From Microbispora corallina (GTDB lineage: Bacteria > Actinomycetota > Actinomycetes > Streptosporangiales > Streptosporangiaceae): a stretch of 64,000 nt of DNA. The translations under genes and the position numbers were made by a program. Positions 8,594 to 18,602 of the stretch are shown here, piece after piece. The notes below the pieces were generated by a model. That model searched no databases, was not told the origin of the DNA, and saw only the letters and a list, made by a program, of their open reading frames with translations. The number at the start of each line of letters is the position of its first letter. Position 1 is the stretch's first letter. The DNA is taken from NCBI RefSeq assembly GCF_016863035.1, contig NZ_BOOC01000036.1:51328-115327 (forward strand), given 5' to 3'.

Positions 8594-10837
8594 CTATGCC
8601 TGAGTCGACCCCTCCTGCTCGACCGGCGTGCGGCCGGCGTCCGGCGGGACAGGCGGGGAGAAGGGGAACGACTTCCTCGACCGGCGGCGCAGGATGCGCA
8701 TCACCACGGCGGCCAGCATGATCGCCAGGGCCGCGCCCACGATGACCAGGGCGATCCCCGTGTACCCCGTCGCGCGCACCACCACATGCACCGGGTCGCC
8801 GTACGGCTTGTCGTCCGAGGTGAGCAGCTGGATGTCGATGCGCGCCTCGCCGCCCCGCGCGGGCACGACCACGGGCACGTTGACGAGCTGGCTGCGGGCC
8901 CTGAGCACGCGGATCGCGTCGCCGGTCTCGAAGACGCCGTCCGGCGCGTCGATCGACAGGCGCGACCGGTTCTCCGAGGTGACCCTGACCTTGATGAGGA
9001 CGTCCTTGTCCAGGTTGTTGGCGATGCTCACCGGCACCTGGCCGTTGGCGCCCGCGATGGCCCGCGGCGAGTCGATCACCGAGACGCCGGCGATGCGGGC
9101 GTCGACGGCGGCCTCCACCCGCTTCGCGAAGGCCGTGGCCCGCTTGCCGTCCCCGCGCCAGGCGGACGAGCTCAGCCGCAGGATCGCCTCGTGGAACAGT
9201 TCGGTGCGCTCCGCGGTGACGGTCGACGCCGCCTCGGCCTCCTGGTCGAGCTTCCGTACCGCCGCGAGATAGGAGCGGCTCAGCTCGGCCTGGTGGTCGC
9301 GCTCGCTGTAGGCGAGGTCGCCCCGCGGGGTGGGGTGCCGGCTCGGCTTCACCGACCCGAGCGTGGTCATCCGCAGCCAGGGCGCGCCGGACACCGCCTC
9401 CAGCAGCGACGTCACGAAGTCGGGGTCGGGGTTCCACAGGTGGCCGGTCGGCGCCGCGATCACCGTCCTCGAGGGGACCGGAACGGACCCGTCGCCCGTC
9501 TGCCCGGTCTGCCCGGCAGGCTCGAAGGCGATCATCGCGGTCTCGGCCACGAACCGCTGCCGGGCCAGCATGGCGGCGCCGGGGACGGAGGTGTCGCCGC
9601 TCAGGATGCGGCCGAGCCCGGGGTCGGCGAGCAGCGCCGTGACCGGGGTGTCGGCGACCGTCTCAAGGCGCGCGGCGGCGTCGGGCGTGGCGGACGGCGT
9701 CGTCCCGCCGGGCACGACCTGGCCTCCCGCGCCCTGACTGCCGGCGCCCCCTGGGGCGCGCGGCGGGAGCGCGTCCTGCGACAGCAGCAGGGAGGTCACC
9801 CCGGCCATCGCCAGCTCGTCGGCCGCGTCCCTGTCGACGATCCCGCCGGTCGGCCACACGGTCGATCCCTGGACGTCCTCGCCCAGCAGGTCGGTGGCCA
9901 GGGACGAGCCGCGCTGGATGGCGGCCACGGCCGGCTCCTCCAGCCCGTTGTGTACGAGCGCCGTCAGATCGGGGTCGGCGTACGGCAGGGCCGCCACGGG
10001 CTTACCGGTCAGCGCCGTGCGCAGCCCGGCGAGCCACTGCCCGGCGGTCGCGTCGGCCGTCTTGCGGCTGTCGTCGTCGCCGGTCCTTACCGTGTACGGC
10101 CCGGAGGCCGTCTGCCGGACGTCCTGGAGCACCCCGGGGTCGACGAACCACGTCACGCTCTTGCCGGCCTCCTGTGCCACCTTGAGCAGCGCGGCGAGGC
10201 GGCCCGAGGAGACGGAGGCCCGCAGGTCGTCGTCCATGAACGTGGCGTCGTCGGCCCGGTGCGGCCGGTCGGCGATCGGCAGCGCGACCGCCAGCTTGAC
10301 CTTGGGGACGTCCTGCCCGTCGGGCACGTACGGCAGGAAGGTGCGCTCGATGGAGATCCGCTGGCCGGTGGCCGCGTCGACGACCTCGACGGCGATCGGA
10401 TAGACCCCGAGCCGGGACATGCCCAGGTCCCCCGGCGTGATCGTGAACTCGAACCGCAGTCTCCCGGACTGGTCGAGCTGGGTGGCCTGGACCTTGGTGC
10501 TGTACTGCGGGGTGAAGTAGCCCTGACCGCTGAGGAAGACGTCCATGTCCGAACGGAGGCGAAGCGGCTGGGCCGAGTAGTCGACGCGCACGCGGACCGC
10601 GGAGTTGGGGGTGCCGGTGACCGTGCCCCCGATCGTGACGGGGGCGGCGGGGTCGCGGACCACCTCGGGGGTGACCTGCTCGACGAGGAGGGGGTCGGCG
10701 GGGGCCGCCTGCCTGCCAGGAAGGGCACGCGGGGCGCTTTCGGCCCGGCCGGAGGAGCCCGCGACAGCCGTACCGGCCATGCCCGTGGGGACGAGCAGGA
10801 CGGTGAGCAGGGTCAGCAGGGCGGCCTTACGGATCAT
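8594..10837 (-). CDS. DUF6049 family secreted, membrane-anchored protein
   Basis: A 747-residue protein with an N-terminal signal peptide (positively charged start, then LLTLLTVLLVPTGMAGTAVA, cleavage expected near residue 27), a large extracytoplasmic region rich in beta-type segments, and a C-terminal membrane helix (about 695-717) followed by an Arg/Lys-rich cytoplasmic tail. Proteins of this family sit directly upstream of murJ in most high-GC actinobacteria, and a role in peptidoglycan synthesis alongside MurJ is a reasonable inference; no enzymatic motif is visible. ATG at 10837 was chosen because the signal peptide begins there. Confidence 0.82.
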   Translation of the reverse strand: MIRKAALLTLLTVLLVPTGMAGTAVAGSSGRAESAPRALPGRQAAPADPLLVEQVTPEVVRDPAAPVTIGGTVTGTPNSAVRVRVDYSAQPLRLRSDMDVFLSGQGYFTPQYSTKVQATQLDQSGRLRFEFTITPGDLGMSRLGVYPIAVEVVDAATGQRISIERTFLPYVPDGQDVPKVKLAVALPIADRPHRADDATFMDDDLRASVSSGRLAALLKVAQEAGKSVTWFVDPGVLQDVRQTASGPYTVRTGDDDSRKTADATAGQWLAGLRTALTGKPVAALPYADPDLTALVHNGLEEPAVAAIQRGSSLATDLLGEDVQGSTVWPTGGIVDRDAADELAMAGVTSLLLSQDALPPRAPGGAGSQGAGGQVVPGGTTPSATPDAAARLETVADTPVTALLADPGLGRILSGDTSVPGAAMLARQRFVAETAMIAFEPAGQTGQTGDGSVPVPSRTVIAAPTGHLWNPDPDFVTSLLEAVSGAPWLRMTTLGSVKPSRHPTPRGDLAYSERDHQAELSRSYLAAVRKLDQEAEAASTVTAERTELFHEAILRLSSSAWRGDGKRATAFAKRVEAAVDARIAGVSVIDSPRAIAGANGQVPVSIANNLDKDVLIKVRVTSENRSRLSIDAPDGVFETGDAIRVLRARSQLVNVPVVVPARGGEARIDIQLLTSDDKPYGDPVHVVVRATGYTGIALVIVGAALAIMLAAVVMRILRRRSRKSFPFSPPVPPDAGRTPVEQEGSTQA

Positions 10838-10883
10838 GTGCCGGCCGGCGGTGAGGTACGGCGCACGCCCAGAATGCTATGGC

Positions 10884-11420
10884 CTACGCCGTCCGCATTG
10901 GACTCGCCAGACTCGCCAGACCCCTGCGATGCGGCGTCGTCAGGTCCACCGGCTTGGCCGTGAGCAGGTCGAACAGGTGCAGGGCACGCACCCGCAGGGC
11001 GGTCCTGCGCTCGCCCGTCGCCGTGTGGACGATGTCGTCGGGGCCGAGCCGCTCGGTCAGGCGCTGATCCAGGAGAACGGTGAGCGTGTCGGGCAGGAGC
11101 AGCGGGCAGACCAGGCCGTGCGCGTAGTCGGTGACGGAGTTGACCACGAAGGCCGAGGCCGGCCGCACGCGGTGGGCCCGCAGAAGCGCGCCGATCGCGC
11201 CCATCCTGGGCGGGGTGTCCACCGTGCTCACCACCGCCACCGGCTCCCGCCCTCCCCGCACGGACACCTCGAACAACGACACGCACACGCATGTCTCCGG
11301 CTCCACCCCGAGGACGTCCGGCATCTCGTCGGAGCACGTCAAGGGGCGCGGAAGACGTACGATCTCATGGTGGATCTGGTGGGCGAGGAGCCAGCGGTGA
11401 ATGGCGAGAGCGTCTTTCAT
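10884..11420 (-). CDS. YbaK/EbsC-type aminoacyl-tRNA deacylase domain protein
   Basis: Single-domain protein of 178 residues related to the editing domain that removes mischarged amino acids from tRNA. The family fold is seen in CVSLFEVSVRGGREPVAVVSTVDT, followed by AFVVNSVTDYAHGLVCPLLLP, the segment that carries the substrate pocket. The start ATG at 11420 has AAGGAGC upstream. It is divergent from the CCA-adding enzyme gene (60 bases) and precedes DUF6049 by 46 bases, so it may be the first gene of the leftward cell-wall transcript. Which aminoacyl-tRNA it edits cannot be told. Confidence 0.82.
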   Translation of the reverse strand: MKDALAIHRWLLAHQIHHEIVRLPRPLTCSDEMPDVLGVEPETCVCVSLFEVSVRGGREPVAVVSTVDTPPRMGAIGALLRAHRVRPASAFVVNSVTDYAHGLVCPLLLPDTLTVLLDQRLTERLGPDDIVHTATGERRTALRVRALHLFDLLTAKPVDLTTPHRRGLASLASPMRTA

Positions 11421-11480
11421 CTCGTGTGCTCCTTGCGTCGTCCAGCGCCCCCGAACCGACCGTGGCCTGGTGATCGCTAG

Positions 11481-12989
11481 GTGTCTTCTCCCCAGGTGAC
11501 ACCGGTGCCATCGGGGGAGAAACTGTTCCGTGACCGAAGGACCTACCCAGCCTTGTCCGTTTCAAATCTGAGCGACGCCCAGCAGCGGGCGGTCGACGAG
11601 CTGTTCCGCCGGATCGCCCCGGTGGCCGACGAGCTCGGCGACCTCTTCGCGTCCCGCGGCCACCAGCTCGCCCTCGTGGGCGGCTCGGTGCGCGACGTCT
11701 TCCTCGGCCGCGTCGGAAACGATCTCGACCTCACCACGGACGCCCGTCCCGAGCGCGTCCTGGAGATCGTCAAGGACTGGGCGGACGCCGTCTGGACCAT
11801 CGGCATCGACTTCGGCACGGTCGGCGTGCGCAAGGGCGGCCGGCTGCTGGAGATCACGACCTACCGCAGCGAGTCGTACGATCCGGCCTCGCGCAAGCCG
11901 GAGGTGGTGTACGGCGACACGCTCGAGGGCGACCTGGCCCGCCGCGACTTCGCCGTCAACGCGATGGCCGTGCGCCTGCCCGACCACGAGTTCGTCGACC
12001 CGTACGGCGGGCTGGCCGACCTCGGCGCCAAGGTCCTGCGGACCCCGGAGAGCCCCGAGCGGTCGTTCGACGACGACCCGCTGCGCATGCTCCGGGCGGC
12101 CCGGTTCGCCTCGCAGCTCGGGTTCACGGTCGACCCCGGGGCGGTCGCGGCGATGACGGCCATGGCCGGCCGGATCGAGATCGTCTCGGCCGAGCGGATC
12201 CGCGACGAGCTCGACAAGCTCATCCTCGGCGCGCTTCCGCGCACCGGGCTGACGATGCTGGTCGACACCGGGCTGGCCGGCCACGTCCTGCCCGAGCTGC
12301 CCAAGCTCCGGCTGGAGATCGACGAGCACCACCGGCACAAGGACGTGTACGAGCACACGCTGATCGTGCTGGAGCAGGCGATCGACCTGGAGACGGCCGG
12401 TCCCGACCGCGTCCTGCGCTGGGCCGCGCTGCTCCACGACATCGGCAAGCCGAAGACCCGCCGCAACGAGCCCGGCGGCCGGGTGTCCTTCCACCACCAC
12501 GAGGTGGTCGGGGCGCAGCTGGCCAAGAAGCGGCTGACGGAGCTGCGGTTCCCCAAGGACGTCGTGGCCGACGTGGCCCAGCTCGTCGAGCTGCACCTGC
12601 GCTTCCACGGCTACGGCTCGGGCGAGTGGACCGACAGCGCCGTCCGCCGGTACGTCCGCGACGCCGGCCACCTCCTGGAGCGGCTGCACAAGCTCACGCG
12701 GGCCGACTGCACCACGCGCAACCGGCGCAAGGCCGCGGCGCTCGGCCGGACCTACGACCAGCTGGAGGAGCGGATCTCCCGGCTGGCCGAGGAGGAGGAG
12801 CTGGCCAAGATGCGGCCCGAGCTCGACGGCAACGAGATCCAGGAGATCCTCGGCATCCCGCCGGGCCCCATGGTCGGCCGGGCCTACAAGCACATGCTCG
12901 ACCTGCGCATGGACGAGGGCCTGATCGGCAAGGAGGCGGCCCGCGAGGCGCTCCTCGTCTGGGCCCGCGACAACGACGTCCTCACCTGA
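11481..12989 (+). CDS. cca: CCA tRNA nucleotidyltransferase
   Basis: Adds or repairs the 3'-CCA end of tRNAs, which matters here because the tRNA-Ser gene in this window does not encode CCA. Class II nucleotidyltransferase head: [22 protein letters not shown] holds the GGSVRD loop and the catalytic aspartates. After the neck comes an HD phosphohydrolase domain with [16 protein letters not shown], typical of the actinobacterial PcnA/Cca family of about 480-500 residues. GTG at 11481 gives 502 residues; shorter starts downstream cannot be excluded because the first 30 residues are poorly conserved. Divergent from YbaK. Confidence 0.93.
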   Translation: MSSPQVTPVPSGEKLFRDRRTYPALSVSNLSDAQQRAVDELFRRIAPVADELGDLFASRGHQLALVGGSVRDVFLGRVGNDLDLTTDARPERVLEIVKDWADAVWTIGIDFGTVGVRKGGRLLEITTYRSESYDPASRKPEVVYGDTLEGDLARRDFAVNAMAVRLPDHEFVDPYGGLADLGAKVLRTPESPERSFDDDPLRMLRAARFASQLGFTVDPGAVAAMTAMAGRIEIVSAERIRDELDKLILGALPRTGLTMLVDTGLAGHVLPELPKLRLEIDEHHRHKDVYEHTLIVLEQAIDLETAGPDRVLRWAALLHDIGKPKTRRNEPGGRVSFHHHEVVGAQLAKKRLTELRFPKDVVADVAQLVELHLRFHGYGSGEWTDSAVRRYVRDAGHLLERLHKLTRADCTTRNRRKAAALGRTYDQLEERISRLAEEEELAKMRPELDGNEIQEILGIPPGPMVGRAYKHMLDLRMDEGLIGKEAAREALLVWARDNDVLT

Positions 12990-13031
12990 CGCCGACGTTC
13001 GCTGGAGATCGTCCGGCCAGGACGCCGCTGG

Positions 13032-13070
13032 TTGTCCACAGGGACGTCGGGACGCCGGGCGTTGTCCACA
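13032..13070 (+). promoter_or_regulatory. Pair of perfect DnaA boxes
   Basis: TTGTCCACA occurs at 13032-13040 and again at 13062-13070, same orientation, exactly 30 bases apart, in the 133-base gap between cca and bioA. TTGTCCACA is the preferred DnaA box of high-GC actinobacteria. The spacing of about three helical turns would put two DnaA molecules on the same face. Confidence 0.7.
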
Positions 13071-13122
13071 GGGCGGCGAGGCCGGGCGGGCGGGCGGTGG
13101 GCGCTTCGGTAGGTTGGGCGCC

Positions 13123-14481
13123 GTGGACGCTGAGGAGATCCTGCGGCTTGACCGCGAGCACGTGTGGCATCCGTACACCGCCGTCCCGTCCGGCGTCCCG
13201 GTTCACGCGGTCGCCCGCGCCGAGGGCGTACGGCTGACGCTCGCCGACGGCCGGGTGCTGGTGGACGGCATGTCCTCCTGGTGGGCGGCGATCCACGGCT
13301 ACAACCACCCCAGGCTCAACAAGGCCGTCCACGAGCAGGTGGACGCGATGGCCCATGTGATGTTCGGCGGCCTCACCCACGAGCCCGCCGTACGGCTCGC
13401 GGCCCGCCTGGCGGAGCTGACCGGGCTCCCGCGGGTGTTCCTCGCCGACTCGGGCTCGGTGGCCGTCGAGGTAGCGATCAAGATGGCGATCCAGCACGCG
13501 GCGGCGACCGGAGGGGAGGGCCGCTCGCGCCTGCTCACGGTCCGCGGCGGCTACCACGGCGACACGTTCGGGGCGATGTCCGTCTGCGACCCCGTGAGCG
13601 GCATGCACCACCTGTTCTCCGGGGTGCTGCCCGCGCACGTCTTCGCGCCCCTCCCGCCCGGCGGGTACGGCCACCGCCCGGGCGCCGCCGAGGGCGGCGC
13701 GGGGGGCGCTGCGAAGGGCGGCGCGGGGGGCGCCGGGGACGGCGGAGGGGAGGCCCTGGGGGCCGGCGGCCCCGACCCGGACTACCTCGACGAGCTGTCC
13801 CGCCTTGTGGCCGCCCACGCCCACGAGCTGGCCGCGATCATCGTGGAGCCGGTCGTCCAGGGCGCCGGGGGCATGCGCTTCCACCACCCCGCCTACCTCC
13901 GCAGGCTGCGCGAGCTCGCCGACGAGCACGGCGTCCTGCTGATCGCCGACGAGATCGCCACCGGCTTCGGCCGTACGGGGGAGCTGTTCGGCTGCGACCA
14001 CGCCGGGATCCGGCCCGACATCATGTGCGTCGGCAAGGCGCTGACGGGCGGATACATGACGCTGGCCGCCACCCTGTGCACCGAGCGGGTGGCCGACGCC
14101 ATCGGCGTGCTGATGCACGGGCCGACCTACATGGGCAACCCGCTCGCCACCGCCGTCGCGAACGCCTCGCTCGACCTGCTGGCCGAACGGCCCTGGCGTG
14201 AGGAGGTCAAGCGGATCGAGGCAGGGCTGCTCGACGGCCTGGCGCCGGCCGTGGGGCTGCCGGGGGTCCGCGACGTCCGTGTGCTCGGCGCCATCGGGGT
14301 GATCGAGACCGTCGATCCCGTCGACGTCGCCAGGGCGCAGGACGTGGTGATGGCCCACGGGGTCTGGCTGCGGCCCTTCGGGCGGCTCCTCTACACCATG
14401 CCGCCCTACGCGGCCGGCCCGGAGGACGTCGCCCTGATCACCCGGGCCATGACCGCGGCCGCGGCGTCGCTGCGGCCCTGA
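13123..14481 (+). CDS. bioA: Adenosylmethionine-8-amino-7-oxononanoate aminotransferase
   Basis: PLP enzyme of biotin synthesis that aminates KAPA to DAPA with S-adenosylmethionine as donor. BioA hallmarks: HVWHPYTAV at the start, [44 protein letters not shown] with the PLP-binding Asp, and [18 protein letters not shown] with the Schiff-base lysine. GTG at 13123 is preferred; TTG at 13114 is possible and neither has a strong ribosome site. Residues around 190-222 form a Gly/Ala-rich insert absent from well-studied BioA. No bioF, bioD or bioB lies nearby, so the pathway is split across the genome. Confidence 0.93.
   Translation: MDAEEILRLDREHVWHPYTAVPSGVPVHAVARAEGVRLTLADGRVLVDGMSSWWAAIHGYNHPRLNKAVHEQVDAMAHVMFGGLTHEPAVRLAARLAELTGLPRVFLADSGSVAVEVAIKMAIQHAAATGGEGRSRLLTVRGGYHGDTFGAMSVCDPVSGMHHLFSGVLPAHVFAPLPPGGYGHRPGAAEGGAGGAAKGGAGGAGDGGGEALGAGGPDPDYLDELSRLVAAHAHELAAIIVEPVVQGAGGMRFHHPAYLRRLRELADEHGVLLIADEIATGFGRTGELFGCDHAGIRPDIMCVGKALTGGYMTLAATLCTERVADAIGVLMHGPTYMGNPLATAVANASLDLLAERPWREEVKRIEAGLLDGLAPAVGLPGVRDVRVLGAIGVIETVDPVDVARAQDVVMAHGVWLRPFGRLLYTMPPYAAGPEDVALITRAMTAAAASLRP
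13691..13733 (+). repeat. In-frame tandem duplication inside bioA
   Basis: Two perfect 19-base copies (13691-13709 and 13715-13733) with a 24-base period encode the Gly/Ala insert, as two 8-residue units (EGGAGGAA then KGGAGGAG). Confidence 0.85.
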
Positions 14482-14572
14482 CCTCCCGACGTTCGCCGCG
14501 GGCCATTCGCCGCCGTCGCCCACGGGCCGGCGTCGGCCGCCCGGTGCCACACGATCGGCGGTCGTACGGTGG

Positions 14573-15871
14573 CTATTCGGCGGCGACGGCGGGGGCGCGG
14601 GGGGCGGTGGTGGGGACCACGAGGCGGTAGGCGAGCGCGCCCAGCAGGTAGCCGGCCGCGATCACGGCGAGCGCCAGGTAGGACTTGCCGTTCGGCGGGA
14701 GCAGGGCCGCGGCCAGCACGGCGCCGAGGACGGTCATCCCGTTGAAGAGCATGTCGTAAAGGGAGAACACCCGCCCGAGGTAGGCGTCGTCCACGTCGCG
14801 CTGCACCACGGTGTCGGTGCAGATCTTCACGCTCTGCCCGGCCGCGCCCAGCACGAAGCCGGCGGCCATGAACCCCCACTCGTGGAAGGTCGCGCAGAGC
14901 AGGAACTCCAGGATCCCGCAGGTGGCGAGCATGGCCGGGATCCAGGTCTCGATCCGGAACCTCTCGGTCGCCCACGGCGTGATGAGCGCGGCGACGAAGT
15001 AGCCGGCGCCCGACGTCGCGAGCACCAGGGCGATGCCGCGCAGCGCGACCTCAGGGTCGCTGGTGAAGTAGTAGCGGTACAGCATGACCACGGCTGCCAC
15101 GGACATGCCGTACAGCAGCCGGTGGACGGCCATCCCGCCGAGCGCGGCGGCCGCCCCGCGGCGGTGGACGACGTGCCGGCCGCCGTCGACGAGCCCGCTG
15201 ATCACGTGCCGGACGGCCTCCCGGGCCTGCGGACGGCCGGGGTCGTAGGCAGGCCCCAGCAGCGCCCGCTCCATGGTCCGCGCGATGAGCGCGCTCAGCC
15301 CGAACATGACCCCCGAGAAGACCAGCAGCATCGCCGTGCCGCCGGAGCCCGAGCCGAAGGCCAGGCGGAGCAGGAAGCCCGCGCCCGCGCCGACGAACGT
15401 GGCCACCGTGCCGGAGGTCGGCGTCACCGCATTGGCCATCATGAGCCGGTCGGACGGCACGACGTGGGGGAGCGAGGCCCCCAGCGCGGACAGGAAGAAC
15501 CGGTTGACCGCGAGCACGCCCAGCGCGGCGGCGTAGAACACGCCCGTGGGCGCGTCGGCCGCGACGAGGCCGGCCGCCAGCAGCAGCAGCACGCCCCTTA
15601 CCATCGGGGCGATCACGAGGATCTGGCGCCGCGACCACCGGTCGATGAAGACCCCCACGAAGGGGCCCAGCACGCTGTACGGCAGGAGGAGCACGGCGAG
15701 GCCCGCCGCGATCTGGGTCGCGTTCGCCTGCCGTTCGGGGCTGAAGAACGCGTAACCGCCGACGGCGAACTGGAATATTCCGTCAGAGAACTGCGACAGG
15801 AGGCGGGTGCCGAACAGGCGCCGGAAGTTCCGGCCCTCGAGGACCACGCGCAGATCAGAGACGAAGGACAC
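14573..15871 (-). CDS. MFS transporter, drug/metabolite exporter type
   Basis: Major facilitator of 432 residues with about 12 hydrophobic helices. The loop after helix 2 reads FVGVFIDRWSRRQ, the MFS motif A (G-x3-D-R-x-x-R-R). The N-terminal NFRRLFGTRLLSQFSDGIFQFAVGGY matches the actinobacterial exporter branch with unknown substrates. It converges on bioA and is transcribed away from idi. GTG at 15871 is the only start that keeps the N-terminal amphipathic segment; the ribosome site is weak. No regulator is adjacent. Confidence 0.85.
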   Translation of the reverse strand: MSFVSDLRVVLEGRNFRRLFGTRLLSQFSDGIFQFAVGGYAFFSPERQANATQIAAGLAVLLLPYSVLGPFVGVFIDRWSRRQILVIAPMVRGVLLLLAAGLVAADAPTGVFYAAALGVLAVNRFFLSALGASLPHVVPSDRLMMANAVTPTSGTVATFVGAGAGFLLRLAFGSGSGGTAMLLVFSGVMFGLSALIARTMERALLGPAYDPGRPQAREAVRHVISGLVDGGRHVVHRRGAAAALGGMAVHRLLYGMSVAAVVMLYRYYFTSDPEVALRGIALVLATSGAGYFVAALITPWATERFRIETWIPAMLATCGILEFLLCATFHEWGFMAAGFVLGAAGQSVKICTDTVVQRDVDDAYLGRVFSLYDMLFNGMTVLGAVLAAALLPPNGKSYLALAVIAAGYLLGALAYRLVVPTTAPRAPAVAAE

Positions 15872-15982
15872 GGCGACAGCCTACGCGGGTAGATCAGGAG
15901 GCGGCATCCGGATCAACCCTGACGAATCCCCGAGCATGCGGCGAACGCGGTGCGGCGGCGACTCATCTCGTACTCTCGGAGA

Positions 15983-16585
15983 GTGAACTTCCAGGAACAT
16001 GTCGTGCTGGTCGACGGCGAGGGAAACTCGATCGGCACCGCTCCCAAGTCCACGGTCCACGGCTCCGACACCCCTCTCCATTTGGCCTTCTCAAGCTACG
16101 TCTTCGACGAGCAGGGCCGGGTGCTGCTGTCGCAGCGAGCCGCCGCCAAGCTCACCTGGCCCGGCGAGTGGACGAACAGCTGCTGCGGGCACCCACTGCC
16201 CGGCGAGCCGCTCCCCACGGCCGTCGCCCGCCGCCTGTCCTACGAGCTGGGGCTTCGGGTCGACTCGGTCGACCTGATCCTGCCCCGCTTCTCCTACCGG
16301 GCCGTGATGGACACCGGAACGGTCGAGCACGAGCTGTGCCCGGTCTACCGTGCCGTCGTGCGCGGGGAGGCGGCGCCCAACGCCGCCGAGGTCGACGCGG
16401 TGCGCTGGATGCCCTGGGACCGCTTCGCCGAGCAGGTGATGAGCGGTGAGCTGGCCATCTCCCCCTGGGCCAGGGAGCAGGTGCCCCTGCTCGTCGCGCT
16501 CGGGCCCGATCCGCTGGCCTGGCCGGCGGCCGACCCCGCGGCCCTGCCGCCCGCGGCGCGCCTGGAGCCGGTCGACCGCCGCTGA
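15983..16585 (+). CDS. idi: Isopentenyl-diphosphate delta-isomerase, type I
   Basis: Nudix-fold metal enzyme interconverting IPP and DMAPP for isoprenoid synthesis. The catalytic cysteine is in TNSCCGHP and the catalytic glutamate in GTVEHELCPVYRA; the Nudix-like helix ARRLSYELGL lies between. With GTG at 15983, preceded by CGGAGA, the protein has about 200 residues and begins at the conserved VNFQEHVVLVD; an upstream start at 15950 would add 11 arginine-rich residues. Type I Idi is common alongside the MEP pathway in actinobacteria. Stands alone between the MFS gene and ino1. Confidence 0.93.
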   Translation: MNFQEHVVLVDGEGNSIGTAPKSTVHGSDTPLHLAFSSYVFDEQGRVLLSQRAAAKLTWPGEWTNSCCGHPLPGEPLPTAVARRLSYELGLRVDSVDLILPRFSYRAVMDTGTVEHELCPVYRAVVRGEAAPNAAEVDAVRWMPWDRFAEQVMSGELAISPWAREQVPLLVALGPDPLAWPAADPAALPPAARLEPVDRR

Positions 16586-16658
16586 CCCCCGCCCGGACTC
16601 GCCGAGGCGCCCCGGCATGACGAACGCCCGGCCCAGCTGGGTTCCGTGAGAACGCGAC

Positions 16659-16696
16659 GACGCCCCGGCGCCCCTCGGAAGGGGGGCCGGGGCGTC
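16659..16696. terminator. Bidirectional terminator between idi and ino1
   Basis: Arms GACGCCCCGGC and GCCGGGGCGTC (11 bp), with further C/G pairing inside, between the convergent idi and ino1 genes. Confidence 0.8.
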
Positions 16697-16720
16697 AGGC
16701 CGATACCGGCGGGAGCGGCG

Positions 16721-17800
16721 TCAGCGCTCGACCTCGCCGCGGATGAACTTCTCCACGGCCTCGCGGGCGGTGTCGTCGGAGTACTGCTCCGGTGGGCTCT
16801 TCATGAAGTACGACGACGGCGACAGCAGCGGCCCGCCGATGCCCCGGTCGAGGGCGATCTTGGCCGCGCGGACGGCGTCGATGATGATGCCGGCGGAGTT
16901 GGGCGAGTCCCAGACCTCCAGCTTGTACTCCAGGTTGAGCGGCGTGTCGCCGAAGGACCTGCCCTCCAGGCGGACGTACGCCCACTTGCGGTCGTCGAGC
17001 CACGGCACGTGGTCGGACGGGCCGATGTGCACGTCGGCCTTGGCCATCTCGTGCGGGATCTGCGACGTGACCGACTGGGTCTTGGAGATCTTCTTGGACT
17101 GGAGGCGGGTGCGCTCCAGCATGTTCATGAAGTCCATGTTGCCGCCGAAGTTGAGCTGGTACGTGCGCAGCAGCTCGACCCCGCGGTCCTCGAAGAGCTT
17201 GGCCAGCACCCGGTGCGTGATGGTCGCGCCGACCTGGGACTTGATGTCGTCACCGACGATCGGCACGCCGGCCTCGGTGAACTTGGCGGCCCACTCGGGG
17301 TCCGAGGCGATGAACACCGGCAGGGCGTTGACGAAGGCGACCTTGGCGTCGATCGCGCACTGCGCGTAGAAGCGGTCGGCCTCCTCCGAACCCACCGGCA
17401 GGTACGACACCAGCACGTCGACCTGGGCGTCCTTGAGCACCTGGACGACGTCCACCGGCTGCTCGTCGGACTCCTCGATGATCTCCCGGTAGTAGGCGCC
17501 GAGGCCGTCGAAGGTGGGGCCGCGCTGCACGGTGACGCCGAGCGGCGGCACGTCGCAGATCTTGATGGTGTTGTTCTCGGACGCCACGATGGCCTCCGAC
17601 AGGTCGCGGCCGACCTTCTTGGCGTCCACGTCGAACGCCGCGACGAACTCGACGTCGCCGACGTGGTAGTCACCGAACCGCACGTGCATCAGGCCCGGCA
17701 CCCGGCTGTCCGGGTCCGCGTCCTTGTAGTAGTGGACGCCCTGCACCAAAGACGCGGCGCAGTTGCCCACCCCGACGATGGCTACGCGCACCGAACCCAT
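16721..17800 (-). CDS. ino1: Inositol-3-phosphate synthase
   Basis: NAD-dependent enzyme converting glucose 6-phosphate to inositol 3-phosphate, the entry to phosphatidylinositol and mycothiol in actinobacteria. The 359-residue protein is the short prokaryotic form. It opens with [18 protein letters not shown] (NAD fold) and contains [23 protein letters not shown] and [13 protein letters not shown], the catalytic-domain signatures of this family. It is 13 bases after the PadR gene, so the two form an operon. The order ino1-padR-DUF5318-ponA is the same as in Mycobacterium tuberculosis (Rv0046c to Rv0050). Confidence 0.96.
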   Translation of the reverse strand: MGSVRVAIVGVGNCAASLVQGVHYYKDADPDSRVPGLMHVRFGDYHVGDVEFVAAFDVDAKKVGRDLSEAIVASENNTIKICDVPPLGVTVQRGPTFDGLGAYYREIIEESDEQPVDVVQVLKDAQVDVLVSYLPVGSEEADRFYAQCAIDAKVAFVNALPVFIASDPEWAAKFTEAGVPIVGDDIKSQVGATITHRVLAKLFEDRGVELLRTYQLNFGGNMDFMNMLERTRLQSKKISKTQSVTSQIPHEMAKADVHIGPSDHVPWLDDRKWAYVRLEGRSFGDTPLNLEYKLEVWDSPNSAGIIIDAVRAAKIALDRGIGGPLLSPSSYFMKSPPEQYSDDTAREAVEKFIRGEVER

Positions 17801-17813
17801 AGCACTCGCTCCT

Positions 17814-18476
17814 TTACTTATCCGCCTCGGGCGTCTGCGCCCTCTGAGGTTCTTCCTGAACGGCCCGCTCGGGTGTGTCCCGTCCGGTTTGCGCGGGATC
17901 GGCGGCCCGGACCGCCTCGGCGGGAGCCGCGCCGCTCCGCCTCTCCGAGTCGATCAGCTCGTTGAGCCAGCGGACCTCACGCTCGACGGACTCCAGGCCG
18001 TGGCGTTGGAGCTCGAGGGTGTAGCTGTCCAGCCGCTCCCTGGTGCGGGCGAGGGCCGTGCGGACGCGCTCGAGACGCTCCTCGAGGCGACTGCGGCGGC
18101 CCTCCAGGATGCGCAGGCGCACCTCCGCCTCCGTGTGGCGGAAGAAGGCGAAGCGGACGCCGAAGCTCTCGTCCTCCCAGGAGGAGGGACCGGCCTGGCT
18201 GAGCAGCTCCTGCAGCCGCTCCTTGCCCTCCGCGGTGAGCTTGTAGACGATCTTCGATCGTCGGCCGAGAACCGTCTCCTCCGGAGGCTCCTCCTCGACG
18301 ATGAAGCCGTCGTTGAGCAGGCCCCGCAGGCACGGGTAGAGGGAGCCGTAGGAGAAGGCGCGGAACATGCCGAGCAGGGTGTTGAGCCGTTTGCGCAGCT
18401 CGTACCCGTGAAGCGGCGTCTCGTTCAGCGATCCCAGGACGGCGAGCTCCAGCACGCCTCCACGAGAGCCCGTCAC
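17814..18476 (-). CDS. PadR family transcriptional regulator upstream of ino1
   Basis: Winged-helix repressor of about 220 residues. The PadR DNA-binding domain is clear: [22 protein letters not shown], then [19 protein letters not shown]. The C-terminal half is a long Arg/Glu-rich coiled coil for dimerisation ([20 protein letters not shown]) and a disordered tail. GTG at 18476 is preferred over 18485 because a GGGGG ribosome site lies 8 bases upstream. A near-perfect PadR-type operator lies 26 bases upstream of the start, so autoregulation, and control of ino1 in the same transcript, is likely. Confidence 0.9.
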   Translation of the reverse strand: MTGSRGGVLELAVLGSLNETPLHGYELRKRLNTLLGMFRAFSYGSLYPCLRGLLNDGFIVEEEPPEETVLGRRSKIVYKLTAEGKERLQELLSQAGPSSWEDESFGVRFAFFRHTEAEVRLRILEGRRSRLEERLERVRTALARTRERLDSYTLELQRHGLESVEREVRWLNELIDSERRSGAAPAEAVRAADPAQTGRDTPERAVQEEPQRAQTPEADK

Positions 18477-18501
18477 TGGAACCACCCCCTGTGCCCGGCC
18501 G

Positions 18502-18520
18502 ATGTATCGACTCGATACAT
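18502..18520. promoter_or_regulatory. Candidate PadR operator upstream of padR-ino1
   Basis: ATGTATCGA-C-TCGATACAT: perfect 9-bp arms about a single central base. It fits the ATGT-N8-to-11-ACAT pattern known for PadR repressors and lies in the divergent gap between the PadR gene and the DUF5318 gene. Confidence 0.75.
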
Positions 18521-18602
18521 CCGCAGGATACGTCGCGCCGCTACATCACGCAACGTGTCAATGGTTGGGCAAGATTTGGCAAAGGGTCGTAATCTGGCCC
18601 AC

